Below are positions 28,127-38,908 of a DNA stretch of 64,000 bases, one piece after another. This DNA comes from Brachybacterium huguangmaarense. GTDB taxonomy: Bacteria > Actinomycetota > Actinomycetes > Actinomycetales > Dermabacteraceae. The notes below the pieces were generated by a model that worked only from the letters and a program-made list of their open reading frames with translations, was not told where the DNA came from and did no database searches. The stretch covers positions 3,100,001 to 3,164,000 of the forward strand of contig NZ_CP107020.1 of assembly GCF_025725725.1 (NCBI RefSeq), in the 5' to 3' direction. Position 1 is the first letter of the stretch; each line of letters opens with the position of its first letter. Both the position numbers and the translations under genes were made by a program.

Positions 28127-28606
28127 TCAGACGCGGCGCTCGAAGGCGACGTAGCGTCTGGTCTCCGGCTGCAGGCACACGACCAGGTGGTCCTCGGGAT
28201 CGCCCTCGGAGGTCACCTCGTCCTGGCAGAGCAGCGCCTGAAGCTGCTCGGGATCCAGCTCGGCCCCGGACGTGTCCATGATCGAGTCCATGAGATCCCG
28301 CTCGGTCCGCGTCGGCGGCGCCGTGAAGCGGTCGCGCTCCCACGCGCCCTCGACGTCGGAGGCCGGGATGGTGAAGACGTAGACGGCGTCGTGCTCGCCG
28401 TGCGGCCCGATCTCGGAGGTCGCGACGCTCTCGAGCGTCGACGTGCGCGGGAGCGGCCGCCCCCAGGAGTCGCCGAGGTCGACGAGCTGGACCACGTCGT
28501 CCGCCTCGACGGCCGACATCGAACATCCCGCCAGGGCGAGGCTGGCCAGGGCGGACACGAGCAGCACGCCGACGCCGCGAGGGCGCCGAGACGTTCGTGC
28601 GGTCAT
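28127..28606 (-). CDS. Small predicted lipoprotein, unknown function
   Basis: A 159-residue protein with a clear lipoprotein signal: basic start MTARTSRRPRG, hydrophobic core VGVLLVSALASLA and lipobox LAGC with Cys28 as the lipidation site. The mature part is hydrophilic, with two Cys near the C-terminus (LLCQDE and VVCLQP) that may form a disulphide, and no domain I recognise. ATG 28606 gives a normal signal peptide; an in-frame ATG at 28663 overlaps the stop of a 24-codon ORF and would add a 19-residue polar leader. The gene is the last one on this strand after the sugar transporter genes. Confidence 0.7.
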   Translation of the reverse strand: MTARTSRRPRGVGVLLVSALASLALAGCSMSAVEADDVVQLVDLGDSWGRPLPRTSTLESVATSEIGPHGEHDAVYVFTIPASDVEGAWERDRFTAPPTRTERDLMDSIMDTSGAELDPEQLQALLCQDEVTSEGDPEDHLVVCLQPETRRYVAFERRV

Positions 28607-28659
28607 CCGCGCCTCACCGGACGGGCCCCTCCTCCTCGTCGGCGAGGCTCCCGTCGGCG

Positions 28660-28734
28660 TCATCGGCCGACGAGCGCGGCAACCCCGGGAGCGAGCACGT
28701 CGGCGGCGATGGTCCACACCGGGAACTGCGCCAT
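28660..28734 (-). CDS. Possible 24-residue hydrophobic peptide
   Basis: ATG 28734 is preceded at 6 nt by a strong GAGGAGG site, and the frame encodes a short peptide, MAQFPVWTIAADVLAPGVAA followed by LVGR, before TGA. The TGA overlaps an in-frame ATG (28663) of the lipoprotein frame, so it could couple translation into that gene. The peptide is hydrophobic enough to sit in a membrane. Nothing else supports it; it may be a leader ORF or chance. Confidence 0.35.
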   Translation of the reverse strand: MAQFPVWTIAADVLAPGVAALVGR

Positions 28735-28866
28735 GACCGCCTCCTCGGGGGCCCGAGCCGGCCCGATGCGGAGAGCGTATCCAGGCCTCGCCCGGCACGG
28801 AGCACGCCGGGACCGCCCTCGTGTGAGGAGGTCGTGGAGGAACGGAGCGTCTCGAGGACGCGGAGG

Positions 28867-28927
28867 ATCGAGGTCGCCGTTTCGGGCGGAATCCGCAGAG
28901 AATTCCACCCGAAACGGCGATCTCGGT
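28867..28927. repeat. 61-bp palindromic repeat, copy 3 (possible terminator)
   Basis: Arms of 27 nt with three mismatches around a 7-nt loop; core GGCGGAATC-N7-AATTCCACC and outer ends ATCGAGG / TCTCGGT. Exactly the length and register of copies 1 and 2 but more diverged. It lies downstream of the 3' end of the sugar-binding protein gene on the minus strand. Confidence 0.78.
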
Positions 28928-29037
28928 GACGGAGCGGGACCTGCGCGCGCCGGAGCCGAGCCCGGCGAGAGGCACGGGCACGGGCACACCATCCGGCCCA
29001 CGCCCCACGCCCCGCGCCCGTGCGCGCCTCGATCAGC

Positions 29038-30363
29038 TCACTTCATGGCGTCGTTGCCGGCGTCCTGCGCCTCGGGCACGCCGTCCTTCGCGGTCTTCCG
29101 GCCGATGAAGATCTCCTGGAAGATCGGCATCGCGGCGGTCAGACCCGCGTTGGCCTTGGCGCCGGTGTCCGCGGGCGCGGGATCCTGCGTCGCCGTGATG
29201 AACTGCTGGACGTCGACGCCCTGGCCGCGCCAGTAGTCGACGAATGCGCCCTGCGCATCCGAGTGCGCGGGGAACGCGACGCCCTGCTCGCCGAGCGGGC
29301 GCTGGCCGTCGGCCGAGCCGAGCCACATCAGCAGCTTCTTGATGCCCTCGATCTTGTCGTCCTGCGCGCGGGCGTTGCCGACCGCGGTGACGCCGTGCAC
29401 GAGCGACTTGGCGCCCGCCGGGCCGGCCACCATGGGGGCGATGGCCCAGTCGAAGGAGCCGGCGACGCCGTCGGCCACGTTCTTGAGGTTGTAGGGGCCG
29501 GACTGGAACAGCCCGAGCTTGCCCTGGGTGAACAGGTCGCGCGTGAAGTCGCCGTTCTCGTTGGTGTCCGCGGCGCTCGGCGCGATCTGGTCGACGTTGA
29601 CGAGGTCGGCCATGTACTGGAAGGCCGCGATGCCCTGGTCGGTCGCGAACGCGTACTTGTCGTCGCTGTCCTCCCACTGGGCGCCGTTGGAGGCGAGGAA
29701 GGGGCCGATGATCGCCTGGCGGTCGGCCTGGGAGTTGAAGCCGTACTGGCTGCGGCTGTTGGCGTCGAAGCCGTCCTCGCCGGGATGCTTGCCGGCGCCG
29801 TCGACGGTGAGGGCGCGGCCGGCGTCGCGCAGCGGGTCGGTGTCGGCGGCGGGGTCGAAGCGCAGCTGGGTGGGATCGACGCCCGCGGCGTCGGTGAGCT
29901 TCTTGTTGTAGAACAGCGCGATCGAGTCCCACAGCTGCGGCACGCCCCACAGCGCGCCGTCGCGCGTGTAGAGGTCCACGACGGACTTCACCCACTTGTC
30001 GGTGTCGTCCTTGACGACGTCGGAGATGTTCATGAGGTTGCCGGACTGCTGGAACTGGACGTAGTTGGCCGAGTTCATCCAGTACACGTCGGCGGCCTCG
30101 GAGCTGCCCACGTCGAGCGAGAGCTGCTTCCAGTACTCGTCCCACGGGACGACGTCGATCGTGACCTTCCAGCCGGAGTCCTTGCTGAACTTCTCGAAGG
30201 ACTCCTGGTAGGCGGCCTTGGCCGTGTCGTCCCAGAGGCGGAAGGTGAGGGTCTTCTGGTCGCCGTCGGAGCCGCCGGAGGAGCCCGAGGGCGAGCAGGC
30301 GGCCGCGGCGGTGGCGATGCCGGTGACACCGAGGGCGGTCAGGAGATGGCGACGGGTGAGCAT
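29038..30363 (-). CDS. Sugar ABC transporter solute-binding lipoprotein
   Basis: A 441-residue family 1 extracellular solute-binding protein. The signal begins MLTRRHLLTALG, a twin-arginine-like RRxxL pattern, and ends in a lipobox AAAAC with Cys23. The mature protein has the usual segments, for example TLTFRLWDD, ADVYWMNSANY, GVPQLWDSIALFYNKKL and LFTQGKLGLFQSGPYN. It captures a sugar, probably a malto-oligosaccharide given the linked phosphorylase, and delivers it to the two permeases encoded upstream. Its own ribosome site GAAGGA precedes ATG 30363, and a 140-bp gap separates it from the permease gene. Confidence 0.9.
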   Translation of the reverse strand: MLTRRHLLTALGVTGIATAAAACSPSGSSGGSDGDQKTLTFRLWDDTAKAAYQESFEKFSKDSGWKVTIDVVPWDEYWKQLSLDVGSSEAADVYWMNSANYVQFQQSGNLMNISDVVKDDTDKWVKSVVDLYTRDGALWGVPQLWDSIALFYNKKLTDAAGVDPTQLRFDPAADTDPLRDAGRALTVDGAGKHPGEDGFDANSRSQYGFNSQADRQAIIGPFLASNGAQWEDSDDKYAFATDQGIAAFQYMADLVNVDQIAPSAADTNENGDFTRDLFTQGKLGLFQSGPYNLKNVADGVAGSFDWAIAPMVAGPAGAKSLVHGVTAVGNARAQDDKIEGIKKLLMWLGSADGQRPLGEQGVAFPAHSDAQGAFVDYWRGQGVDVQQFITATQDPAPADTGAKANAGLTAAMPIFQEIFIGRKTAKDGVPEAQDAGNDAMK

Positions 30364-30503
30364 GGGGAGTCCTTCCGTACAGGAGGCCTGGCGGTTCGCC
30401 GCCGGGCGATGCCACCCATTGTGCCTGGCCGACGCGGCCCGCCGCGCTCCCGCTCACGCCCGCGCGGCGCCCACCGCTGCTCCCCCGGCCGCAGGGCTCG
30501 CGC

Positions 30504-31355
30504 TCAGCGCAGCTGGGAGGCGCCGATCGACCGCGTGATCTGGCGCTGGAAGACGACGAACAGCACCACGAGCGGGATCATCGCGAGGGTCGTGGCCGCC
30601 ATCACGAGGGTCCAGTTGTTGTTGTACTGGCTCTGCAGGCTCGCGGTCGCGACCGTGACGGTGCGCCACTGCGGACCGGACGTGATGATGAGCGGCCACA
30701 TGAACGAGTTCCAGTGCGTCACCGCCGTGATCAGGACGAGCGTGACGATGATCGGGCGGTTGAGCGGGATCACGAGGTTCCACAGCAGGCGCAGGGTGCC
30801 GGCCCCGTCCACGCGCATCGCGTCGATGAGCTCGGTGGGCATGCCGCGGAAGTTCTCGCGCAGCAGGAAGATCGCGTACGGCGAGCCGAACACGAACGGC
30901 AGCACGAGCGCCCAGAACGTGTTGCGCATGTCGGCCTGGGCCATCATCAGGTACAGCGGCACGACCACCACGACCTGCGGGACCATGAGGGTCGCGACGT
31001 AGACCCAGAACAGCAGGTCGCGCCCGGGGAAGCGCAGGAGCGCGAAGGCGTAGGCGGCGAGGATGGAGAACACCATCTGCCCCACCAGGATCACGACGAC
31101 CATCTGCACCGTGACCACGAGGGGCGTGACGAAGCTGTTCTCGCCCGTGAAGAGGCGGGCGACGTTCTCGAAGGTCGGCGGGGACGGCAGGTGCAGGGGG
31201 CCCTGCTGGGCGAACTGGCGCGCGCTCGTCAGGCCCGTGACGACCGACAGCACGAACGGCGCGAGCGTCAGCACCGCCGACACGACGAGCACCGCGTACG
31301 TCGCGATCATGCCCGCCGTCGAGCGGGCGTGCAGGGAGGAGCGTCTCGAGGCCAT
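30504..31355 (-). CDS. Carbohydrate ABC transporter permease, MalG-like
   Basis: A 283-residue inner-membrane permease with six helices. The EAA coupling loop is MPTELIDAMRVDGAGTLRLLWNLVIPLNRP (about residues 178-207), which contacts the ATPase. The large N-terminal periplasmic loop and SIGASQLR-type C-terminus agree with MalG-like proteins of family CUT1. Its ATG is 5 nt after the stop of the upstream permease. No ATPase gene is present in the operon, so a shared MsiK-type ATPase encoded elsewhere must energise it. Confidence 0.9.
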   Translation of the reverse strand: MASRRSSLHARSTAGMIATYAVLVVSAVLTLAPFVLSVVTGLTSARQFAQQGPLHLPSPPTFENVARLFTGENSFVTPLVVTVQMVVVILVGQMVFSILAAYAFALLRFPGRDLLFWVYVATLMVPQVVVVVPLYLMMAQADMRNTFWALVLPFVFGSPYAIFLLRENFRGMPTELIDAMRVDGAGTLRLLWNLVIPLNRPIIVTLVLITAVTHWNSFMWPLIITSGPQWRTVTVATASLQSQYNNNWTLVMAATTLAMIPLVVLFVVFQRQITRSIGASQLR

Positions 31356-31360
31356 GGGTC

Positions 31361-32221
31361 TCAGCTCAGGTCGTAGGTGATGCGGCGGGAGAAGTACCGC
31401 TGCTGGACGACGGTGATCACGACGAGCAGGACGAACAGGATCACGGCGGCCGCGCTCGCCCGGCCCACCCGGAACGACGTGAACGCCTCGTTGTAGATGA
31501 GCGAGGCGATCACCTCGGTGCGGTGCTCGGGCCCTCCCCCGGTGAGCGCGTACACGGTGTCGAACACCTGGAAGCTCGCGACCACCTGGGTGACGGCGAG
31601 GAAGAACGTGGTGGGTCGCAGCAGCGGCACCGTGATCGACCACAGGCGGCGGGCCGGACCCGCCCCGTCGAGCTCGGCGGCCTCGTAGATCGAGTCGGGG
31701 ATGCGCGTGAGCCCGGCCTGGAAGAACAGGGACACGTAGCCGACGTTCTGCCAGATCGCGACGAACGCGACCGCCGGCAGGGCGAGCGTCGGGGAGGTGA
31801 GCCACTCGACGCGGTGGCCGATGATCGCGTTGAGCGCGCCCGTGGACGGCTGGAAGATCCACTTCCAGACCACGCCGAGCGCGAGCGGCGCGCACACCCA
31901 CGGGACGACGACGAGCACCCGCACGAGCGCCGAGCCCGGGAGGGCGCGCGCGAGCTGGGTCGCGAGCACGAGCCCGAGCGCGAGCGACACGGGCACCGAG
32001 ATGAGCGTGAAGACGATCGTGACCAGCAGGGAGTTGGCCAGCGCCCCGCTGCCCAGCAGCTCGGTGTAGTTCTGCAGCCCGGCGAACTCGGGGGTGCCGA
32101 TGAGGTCCCAGCGGGCGAAGGAGACGACGAACGCCAGCACGACCGGCAGCAGCAGGAAGGCGGTGACGCCGAGCAGGCTCGGCGCCACCAGCATCCATGC
32201 CATCAGCGGCTTGACGCGCAT
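31361..32221 (-). CDS. Carbohydrate ABC transporter permease, MalF/UgpA-like
   Basis: A 286-residue permease with six predicted helices. The EAA loop reads IPDSIYEAAELDGAGPARRLWSITVPLLRP (about residues 185-214). The segment TGGGPEHRTEVI before the last helices is typical of CUT1 permeases. Its ATG shares one base with the TGA of the alpha-glucan phosphorylase gene (TGATG), so import and phosphorolysis are translationally coupled. It pairs with the MalG-like protein encoded next. Confidence 0.9.
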   Translation of the reverse strand: MRVKPLMAWMLVAPSLLGVTAFLLLPVVLAFVVSFARWDLIGTPEFAGLQNYTELLGSGALANSLLVTIVFTLISVPVSLALGLVLATQLARALPGSALVRVLVVVPWVCAPLALGVVWKWIFQPSTGALNAIIGHRVEWLTSPTLALPAVAFVAIWQNVGYVSLFFQAGLTRIPDSIYEAAELDGAGPARRLWSITVPLLRPTTFFLAVTQVVASFQVFDTVYALTGGGPEHRTEVIASLIYNEAFTSFRVGRASAAAVILFVLLVVITVVQQRYFSRRITYDLS

Positions 32222-34779
32222 CACGCGGTGGCGACCAGCCCCAGCTCGGCCCGCGAGGCGAGCACCGGATGCTGCGGCGTCACGCGCACGGTGTAGCCGA
32301 GCTCGCCGGGCGCGGCGAGGGTGAAGCGGGCGCCGTAGCGGCCGCCCTCGGCGCGCTGCAGCGGGATCAGGGTGACGTCGGCCAGCTCGCCGGCGGCGTC
32401 GACCTGCCCGACGACGGCCTCGACCGTCACGTCCGCGTCCGTGAGGCCTGCGAGCTCCACGGCAGCCGACAGCGACAGCTCGGCGCCGGTCGGGGCGACC
32501 TCGCCGCGCGTGCCCTCGAGGCGCACGTCGGTCACGGAGACCTGGGGCCACGCGTCGGAGACCTGGGCCTTCCACGCCGTGAACGTCTCCTTGAGCGAGG
32601 GGTCGTCGGCGAACGCGCGGTAGGCGGCAGCGGCCGGCAGGTACAGGTCGGTCACGTAGTCGCGGACCATGCGGGCGGCCGTGACCTGGGGCGCGATCTG
32701 CACGAGGGAGCTGCGCACCTTCTCGAGCCAGCCCCTCGGGACGCCCTGCTGGTCGCGGTCGTAGAACAGGGGCGCGATGCGGTGCTCGAGGATGTCGTAC
32801 AGCGCGTCGGCCTCGAGACGGTCGCGGTGCTCGCGGTCCCCGGACTCGACGGTCGGGATGGTCCAGCCGGTGTCGTCGGTGGCCATCTCGTCCCACCAGC
32901 CGTCGGAGATCGAGAACGTGAGCCCGCCGTTCATGGCGGCCTTCATGCCCGAGGTGCCCGAGGCCTCCTCGGGGCGGATCGGGTTGTTGAGCCACACGTC
33001 CGACCCGGCCACGAGCACCGAGGCCATCTTGATGTCGTAGTCGGGCAGGAACGCGATGCGGTGGCGCACGCCCGCCTCGTCGGCGAAGCGCACGAGCTTC
33101 TGCATGAACTCCTTGCCGGGGATGTCGGCCGGGTGGGCCTTGCCGGCGATGACGAACTGCACGGGGCGCTCGTCGTCGGTGAGGATGCGACGCAGCCGCT
33201 CCGGGTCGTTCAGCATGAGGGTCAGGCGCTTGTACGTCGAGACGCGCCGGGCGAAGCCGATCGTGAGCACGTCGGGGTCGAGGATGTCCTGGGCCCAGGA
33301 CAGCTCGGCCTCGTCGGCGCCGCGACGCAGCCACGCGGTGCGCATGTGCTCGCGCGCCATCGTGACCAGGTCGGCGCGCAGGCGGTTGCGGGTGTCGACG
33401 AGGTCGTGGTCGGTGAGCTGGCCGAGCTGGCTCCAGTCCCCCGTGCCCGAGATGTCGATGTCGCCCATGGCCTTCTTGTAGAGGTCGTCCATGGGGGCGC
33501 TGACCCAGGTGCGACGGTGCACGCCGTTGGTGACCGAGCCGATCGGCACCTCGGCGACGTCGAAGCCGGGGTACAGGTCCTGGAACATCGCGCGCGAGAC
33601 GGCGCCGTGCAGGCGGGACACGCCGTTGGAGCGCTGGGCGAGCCGGAAGCCCATGTGCGCCATGTTGAAGACGGTGCCGCCGTCCTCCTGACCGAGCGCG
33701 AGCGCGGCCTCGACCGGGAGGGTCGGGACGAGCCGCGAGATGCCCGCGTCGTCGGCGTCGAGGTAGCGGCGCAGCTCGCCCACGTCGAAGCGGTCGATGC
33801 CCGCCGGGACCGGCGTGTGCGTGGTGAAGACGGTGCCCGTGCGGACCTCGGAGAGCGCCTCGTCGAACCCTGCCCCCTGCTGCATCAGCTCGCCGATGCG
33901 CTCGAGGCCCGAGAAGCCCGCGTGGCCCTCGTTGAGGTGGAACACCTGCGGCTCCGGGTGGCCCGTGGCCTGGGCGTACGCGTGCACGGCGCGCACGCCG
34001 CCGATGCCGAGCACGATCTCCTGGACGATGCGGTGCTCGTGGTCGCCGCCGTAGAGGCGGTCGGTGATGGCGCGGGCCGCCTCGTCGTTGCCCTCGACGT
34101 TCGTGTCGAGCAGCAGCAGCGGGACGCGGCCGACCTGGGCCTTCCACACGGCGATCGCGACGTCGCGGTCGCCGGGGAGCTGCACCGACACGGTCAGCTG
34201 CTCGCCGTCGGCGCCGGCCACGGGCTCGATCGCGAGCTTCGAGGGGTCGTTGAGCTTGTAGTTCTCCTGCTGCCAGCCGTTGCGGTCCAGGCTCTGGGAG
34301 AAGTAGCCCCACTGGTAGAGCAGGCCGATCGCGACGAGCGGGACGCCGAGGTCCGAGGCGGACTTGAGGTGGTCGCCCGCGAGGATGCCGAGGCCGCCCG
34401 AGTAGATCGGGAGGGTCTCGGTGATGCCGAACTCCATCGAGAAGTACGCGACGGCGGGGACCGGGCCGTTGTCGGCGGAGGTCGCACGCTGGAACCAGCG
34501 GTCCGAGGTCATGTAGGTGTGCAGATCACCGAGCTCGGCGCGCATGCGCTGTCCGAAGCGCTCGTCGCGGGCGAGCTGCGCGAGGCGGCTCGCGGGCACG
34601 AGCGGGAGCATCGCGATCGGGTTCTCGCCGCTGCGCTCGAAGGCCTCCTCGTCGATCGACCGGAACAGGTCGAGCGTCTGGCGGCGCCAGGCCCAGCGCA
34701 GGTTCATCGCCAGATCGCGGAGCGGCGCGAGCGAGGCGGGCAGGTCGGAGGCGACGGTGATCGTGCTGATCGGCTTCAT
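32221..34779 (-). CDS. glgP: Alpha-glucan phosphorylase
   Basis: An 852-residue GT35 phosphorylase of the short bacterial/archaeal type (no regulatory N-terminus of the mammalian enzyme). It cleaves alpha-1,4-glucans with phosphate to give glucose-1-phosphate. The pyridoxal-phosphate lysine lies in EASGTSGMKAAMNGG (about residue 610), and YSGGLGILAGDHLKSASD is the N-terminal glucan/PLP region. A TACCCT hexamer (plus-strand 34787-34792) ends 7 nt before ATG 34779, indicating a leaderless transcript. It heads an operon with two sugar permeases and a solute-binding protein, so it may degrade imported maltodextrins rather than stored glycogen. Confidence 0.93.
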   Translation of the reverse strand: MKPISTITVASDLPASLAPLRDLAMNLRWAWRRQTLDLFRSIDEEAFERSGENPIAMLPLVPASRLAQLARDERFGQRMRAELGDLHTYMTSDRWFQRATSADNGPVPAVAYFSMEFGITETLPIYSGGLGILAGDHLKSASDLGVPLVAIGLLYQWGYFSQSLDRNGWQQENYKLNDPSKLAIEPVAGADGEQLTVSVQLPGDRDVAIAVWKAQVGRVPLLLLDTNVEGNDEAARAITDRLYGGDHEHRIVQEIVLGIGGVRAVHAYAQATGHPEPQVFHLNEGHAGFSGLERIGELMQQGAGFDEALSEVRTGTVFTTHTPVPAGIDRFDVGELRRYLDADDAGISRLVPTLPVEAALALGQEDGGTVFNMAHMGFRLAQRSNGVSRLHGAVSRAMFQDLYPGFDVAEVPIGSVTNGVHRRTWVSAPMDDLYKKAMGDIDISGTGDWSQLGQLTDHDLVDTRNRLRADLVTMAREHMRTAWLRRGADEAELSWAQDILDPDVLTIGFARRVSTYKRLTLMLNDPERLRRILTDDERPVQFVIAGKAHPADIPGKEFMQKLVRFADEAGVRHRIAFLPDYDIKMASVLVAGSDVWLNNPIRPEEASGTSGMKAAMNGGLTFSISDGWWDEMATDDTGWTIPTVESGDREHRDRLEADALYDILEHRIAPLFYDRDQQGVPRGWLEKVRSSLVQIAPQVTAARMVRDYVTDLYLPAAAAYRAFADDPSLKETFTAWKAQVSDAWPQVSVTDVRLEGTRGEVAPTGAELSLSAAVELAGLTDADVTVEAVVGQVDAAGELADVTLIPLQRAEGGRYGARFTLAAPGELGYTVRVTPQHPVLASRAELGLVATA

Positions 34780-34962
34780 GCGCCCGAGGGTACCGGACGG
34801 TCTCGGCGTCTTGCAGACACTCCCATATCCCGTCCGCTGTGCGGTCCGCCACGTGCCATGCGGGTGGCCAGCACGGATTCGTCCGAGGGCGGGCAGGGAC
34901 GGAGGGGTCTCCGGGAGGACGTTCGCAAGTTCTTGCACGAGGAGGGGTCGAGGCCGGGACGG

Positions 34963-34998
34963 CGCAGGGCCCCGCACCGTCGGGTGCGGGGCCCTGCG
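34963..34998. terminator. Strong hairpin downstream of ettA
   Basis: A 16-bp perfect stem (CGCAGGGCCCCGCACC and its complement) with a GTCG tetraloop lies 17 bp beyond the ettA stop on the minus strand. It is a likely intrinsic terminator for ettA and separates it from the glgP promoter region (34780-34960), in which I see nothing else besides the -10 hexamer of glgP. Confidence 0.75.
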
Positions 34999-35014
34999 GG
35001 CGGGTCGGAGAGAC

Positions 35015-36697
<1,683 letters not shown>

Positions 36698-36919
36698 CAC
36701 TTCTCCTGGTCGAATGCGGATGGGGCAGCGGCGCACGCGGCCGGCGCGGCGCGCGAGAGGGCTTCGTGACCGCCCGGGCACGGGGCCGCACGGCGGTGGA
36801 CGCGCGGAGGGACTCCGGCATCGGGCACAACCTTAGCGGCCGGTCCCGCATTCCCGGCGGCGCGGGGGCTCCGCAGGGCCTGTGTCCGCCGTCCGCGTCC
36901 CGTCCGGGGGCGGCCGGGG

Positions 36920-37618
36920 TCAGTCCAGGGTGATGCCCCGGGCGGCGAGCAGCTCGCGGGCCTGGGCGACACCGGGGTTGGGGGTGCCCGGGTCCCGATC
37001 GGGATCGTTGCGCGGCCAGAGGTGGGCGTCGATGCCGAGGTCACGGGCGCCGCGCACGTTCTCCTCGCGGTCGTCGAAGAAGACGACGCCGCCCGGCCGG
37101 GCCACTCCTCCGGACTCGTGGGCGAGGGCGGAGAGCAGGATCTCGTAGATCTCCGGGTCGGGCTTGACGATGCCCTCCTCGCCCGAGATGACGGCGAAGG
37201 AGAAGGCCTCGAACCAGTCGGCGCGCCGGACCGCCTCGCCGAAGGCGATCGAGGCGTTGGACAGCAGCACGAGGGTCACGCCGTTGCGGGCGAGGTCGTG
37301 CAGGAGCGCCCGGGCCTCGGGGTCCAGGCGCAGCCAGTAGCGGTCGTCGGCGTCCTGGAGGTCCTCGACCGTCGTCGCCGAGGGCTCGGGGATCGCCCCG
37401 GCCGCGGCGACCGCTCCCCAGTACCGCTCGGGGCTCGTGTCCCCGTGGTCGTAGGCGGCGCGCCCGTCCCAGTAGGCGCGGGCCACGTCGGCGCGGTCGC
37501 CGCCCGTGATCTCGAGGACGTCGCCGACGGGGTCGTGCCCCGCGCTCAGGACGCCGCCGAAGTCGAACACGACGACGGGGCGCGGGGCGGCGCGGCGGAC
37601 GGACGAGCGGCGGCTCAC
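36920..37618 (-). CDS. HAD-superfamily hydrolase
   Basis: A 232-residue haloacid-dehalogenase-like phosphatase, subfamily IA variant 3 in type. Motif I is VFDFGGVLS (the nucleophile Asp; Gly replaces the second Asp, as in many GGVL-type members), motif II LLSNAS, motif III Lys in GIVKPDPEIYE and motif IV FFDDREENV. It likely dephosphorylates a small phosphomonoester; the substrate is unknown. GTG 37618 is preceded by GGAG at 6 nt. It lies between ettA and the PDZ protease gene, all on the minus strand. Confidence 0.85.
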   Translation of the reverse strand: MSRRSSVRRAAPRPVVVFDFGGVLSAGHDPVGDVLEITGGDRADVARAYWDGRAAYDHGDTSPERYWGAVAAAGAIPEPSATTVEDLQDADDRYWLRLDPEARALLHDLARNGVTLVLLSNASIAFGEAVRRADWFEAFSFAVISGEEGIVKPDPEIYEILLSALAHESGGVARPGGVVFFDDREENVRGARDLGIDAHLWPRNDPDRDPGTPNPGVAQARELLAARGITLD

Positions 37619-37661
37619 GGGGTTCTCCGTTCCTTCGGGGCTCCGGTCACGCCGAACCCTC

Positions 37662-38783
37662 TCACGATCCGCACGTGGGCAGGGAGTCGGCGCTGCCGGT
37701 CGTGCCGATGGTCTCGACCGCGGCGAGCGCGTCGTCGAAGGTCGAGACCTTGACGACCGCGAGGCCGCTCGGCACATGCCCGGTGACCTCGTCGCAGTTG
37801 CCCGCGGGCGCGAGGAAGAACCGCGCGCCCTCCTCGCGCGCCCCGACCATCTTCTGGCGGATACCGCCGATCGCTCCGACCTGCCCGTCGGCGCTCATGG
37901 TCCCGGTGCCGGCGATCGCCGCGCCCCCGGTGAGGGAGCCCGGCGTGAGCTCGTCGTAGACGGCGAGGGCGAACATGGTGCCGGCGCTCGGCCCGCCGAC
38001 CCCGTCGACGGTGACGGTCACGTCGACCGGGAACTCGTAGCCGGGGGCCAGCACGATGCCCATCCGGGTGGTGCCGTCGACCTGCTCGGTCGGGACCTGC
38101 ACGGTGGTCTCGGCGCCCGCGCGCCGCACGACCATGGTGAGGTCCTGACCGGCGGGGGCGGCGCGCGTCAGCTTCTGGTAGTCGGCGGTCGTGGTGCGGC
38201 TCTGACCGTCGATCGACACCACAATGTCACCGGGCTCGAGCACGCCGTCGGCCGGTCCGCCCTGGAGCACGCCGGCGACCATGACGTCCTGGTGGTAGGC
38301 CATGCCGAGCGCGGTGAGCGCGACCGCGACCGCGTCCTGCTGGGACGTCGTCATGTCGGCGCTGTTGCGCAGCGAGGTCTCCTCCTCCGACTGGCCGTCG
38401 GGGAACACGAGCTCGCGCGGGAGCACCGACTCGGAGGAGTCGAACCAGGCCCCGATCACCTGCGCGGGCGTGACCGGATAGCCGGGGCCGCCGGCCACCG
38501 AGACGGTCGTCATCATGAGGGAGCCCGTGGTGGGGTACTGCTCGGCGCCGCTGATCGAGAGGACCCGCTCGCCGTCGTGCTCGCCCAGCACGTCGATCGC
38601 CGGGCCGGGCTGCTCGATCACGTACGGGACCGGGAGGAACATGCCGCCCAGGAGCAGCCCGCACATGGCCACGAGCGAGACCCAGGTGGCGACGGCACGG
38701 CCGGAGGGCCGGCGCCGGGCGGGGGCGGGCGCGGTCGGTGCCGCCTCGGGGGCCGGGGACGTCGCGTCGGGGCTGGAGGTCAC
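37662..38783 (-). CDS. Membrane-anchored PDZ and Lon-type (S16) serine protease, YlbL-like
   Basis: A 373-residue protein with one N-terminal membrane helix (about residues 33-50), a PDZ domain (VLQGGPADGVLEPGDIVVSIDGQ) and a C-terminal Lon proteolytic domain with the Ser-Lys dyad: Ser in GVGGPSAGTMFAL and Lys in AIGGIRQKMVGA. It acts outside the membrane, as with Bacillus YlbL and mycobacterial Rv3194c. The start is GTG 38783; a CACAAT hexamer ends 7 nt upstream on this strand. It is divergent from the DUF2342 metalloprotease gene, the same arrangement as Rv3194c-Rv3195 in Mycobacterium tuberculosis. Confidence 0.92.
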   Translation of the reverse strand: MTSSPDATSPAPEAAPTAPAPARRRPSGRAVATWVSLVAMCGLLLGGMFLPVPYVIEQPGPAIDVLGEHDGERVLSISGAEQYPTTGSLMMTTVSVAGGPGYPVTPAQVIGAWFDSSESVLPRELVFPDGQSEEETSLRNSADMTTSQQDAVAVALTALGMAYHQDVMVAGVLQGGPADGVLEPGDIVVSIDGQSRTTTADYQKLTRAAPAGQDLTMVVRRAGAETTVQVPTEQVDGTTRMGIVLAPGYEFPVDVTVTVDGVGGPSAGTMFALAVYDELTPGSLTGGAAIAGTGTMSADGQVGAIGGIRQKMVGAREEGARFFLAPAGNCDEVTGHVPSGLAVVKVSTFDDALAAVETIGTTGSADSLPTCGS

Positions 38784-38908
38784 CTACGTCATTGTGCCGC
38801 ACCCTTCAGGTCGCGCCCACGCGTGCTCGGTAGGCTGGAAGCCATCGACACGTCCGTCGCGCACCGCCTCGCGACGACCCTCCCGCGCGTGCGGGAGGCC
38901 GCGCCACC

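Larger units (their letters stand above)
28607..29037. other. Intergenic region between lipoprotein gene and solute-binding protein gene
   Basis: This 431-bp stretch holds the 24-codon ORF described separately and, near its distal end, the third 61-bp palindrome, which sits about 110 bp past the stop of the solute-binding protein gene. I see no other coding frame with sensible composition and no clear promoter hexamers beyond the ribosome site at 28741-28747. Confidence 0.6.
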
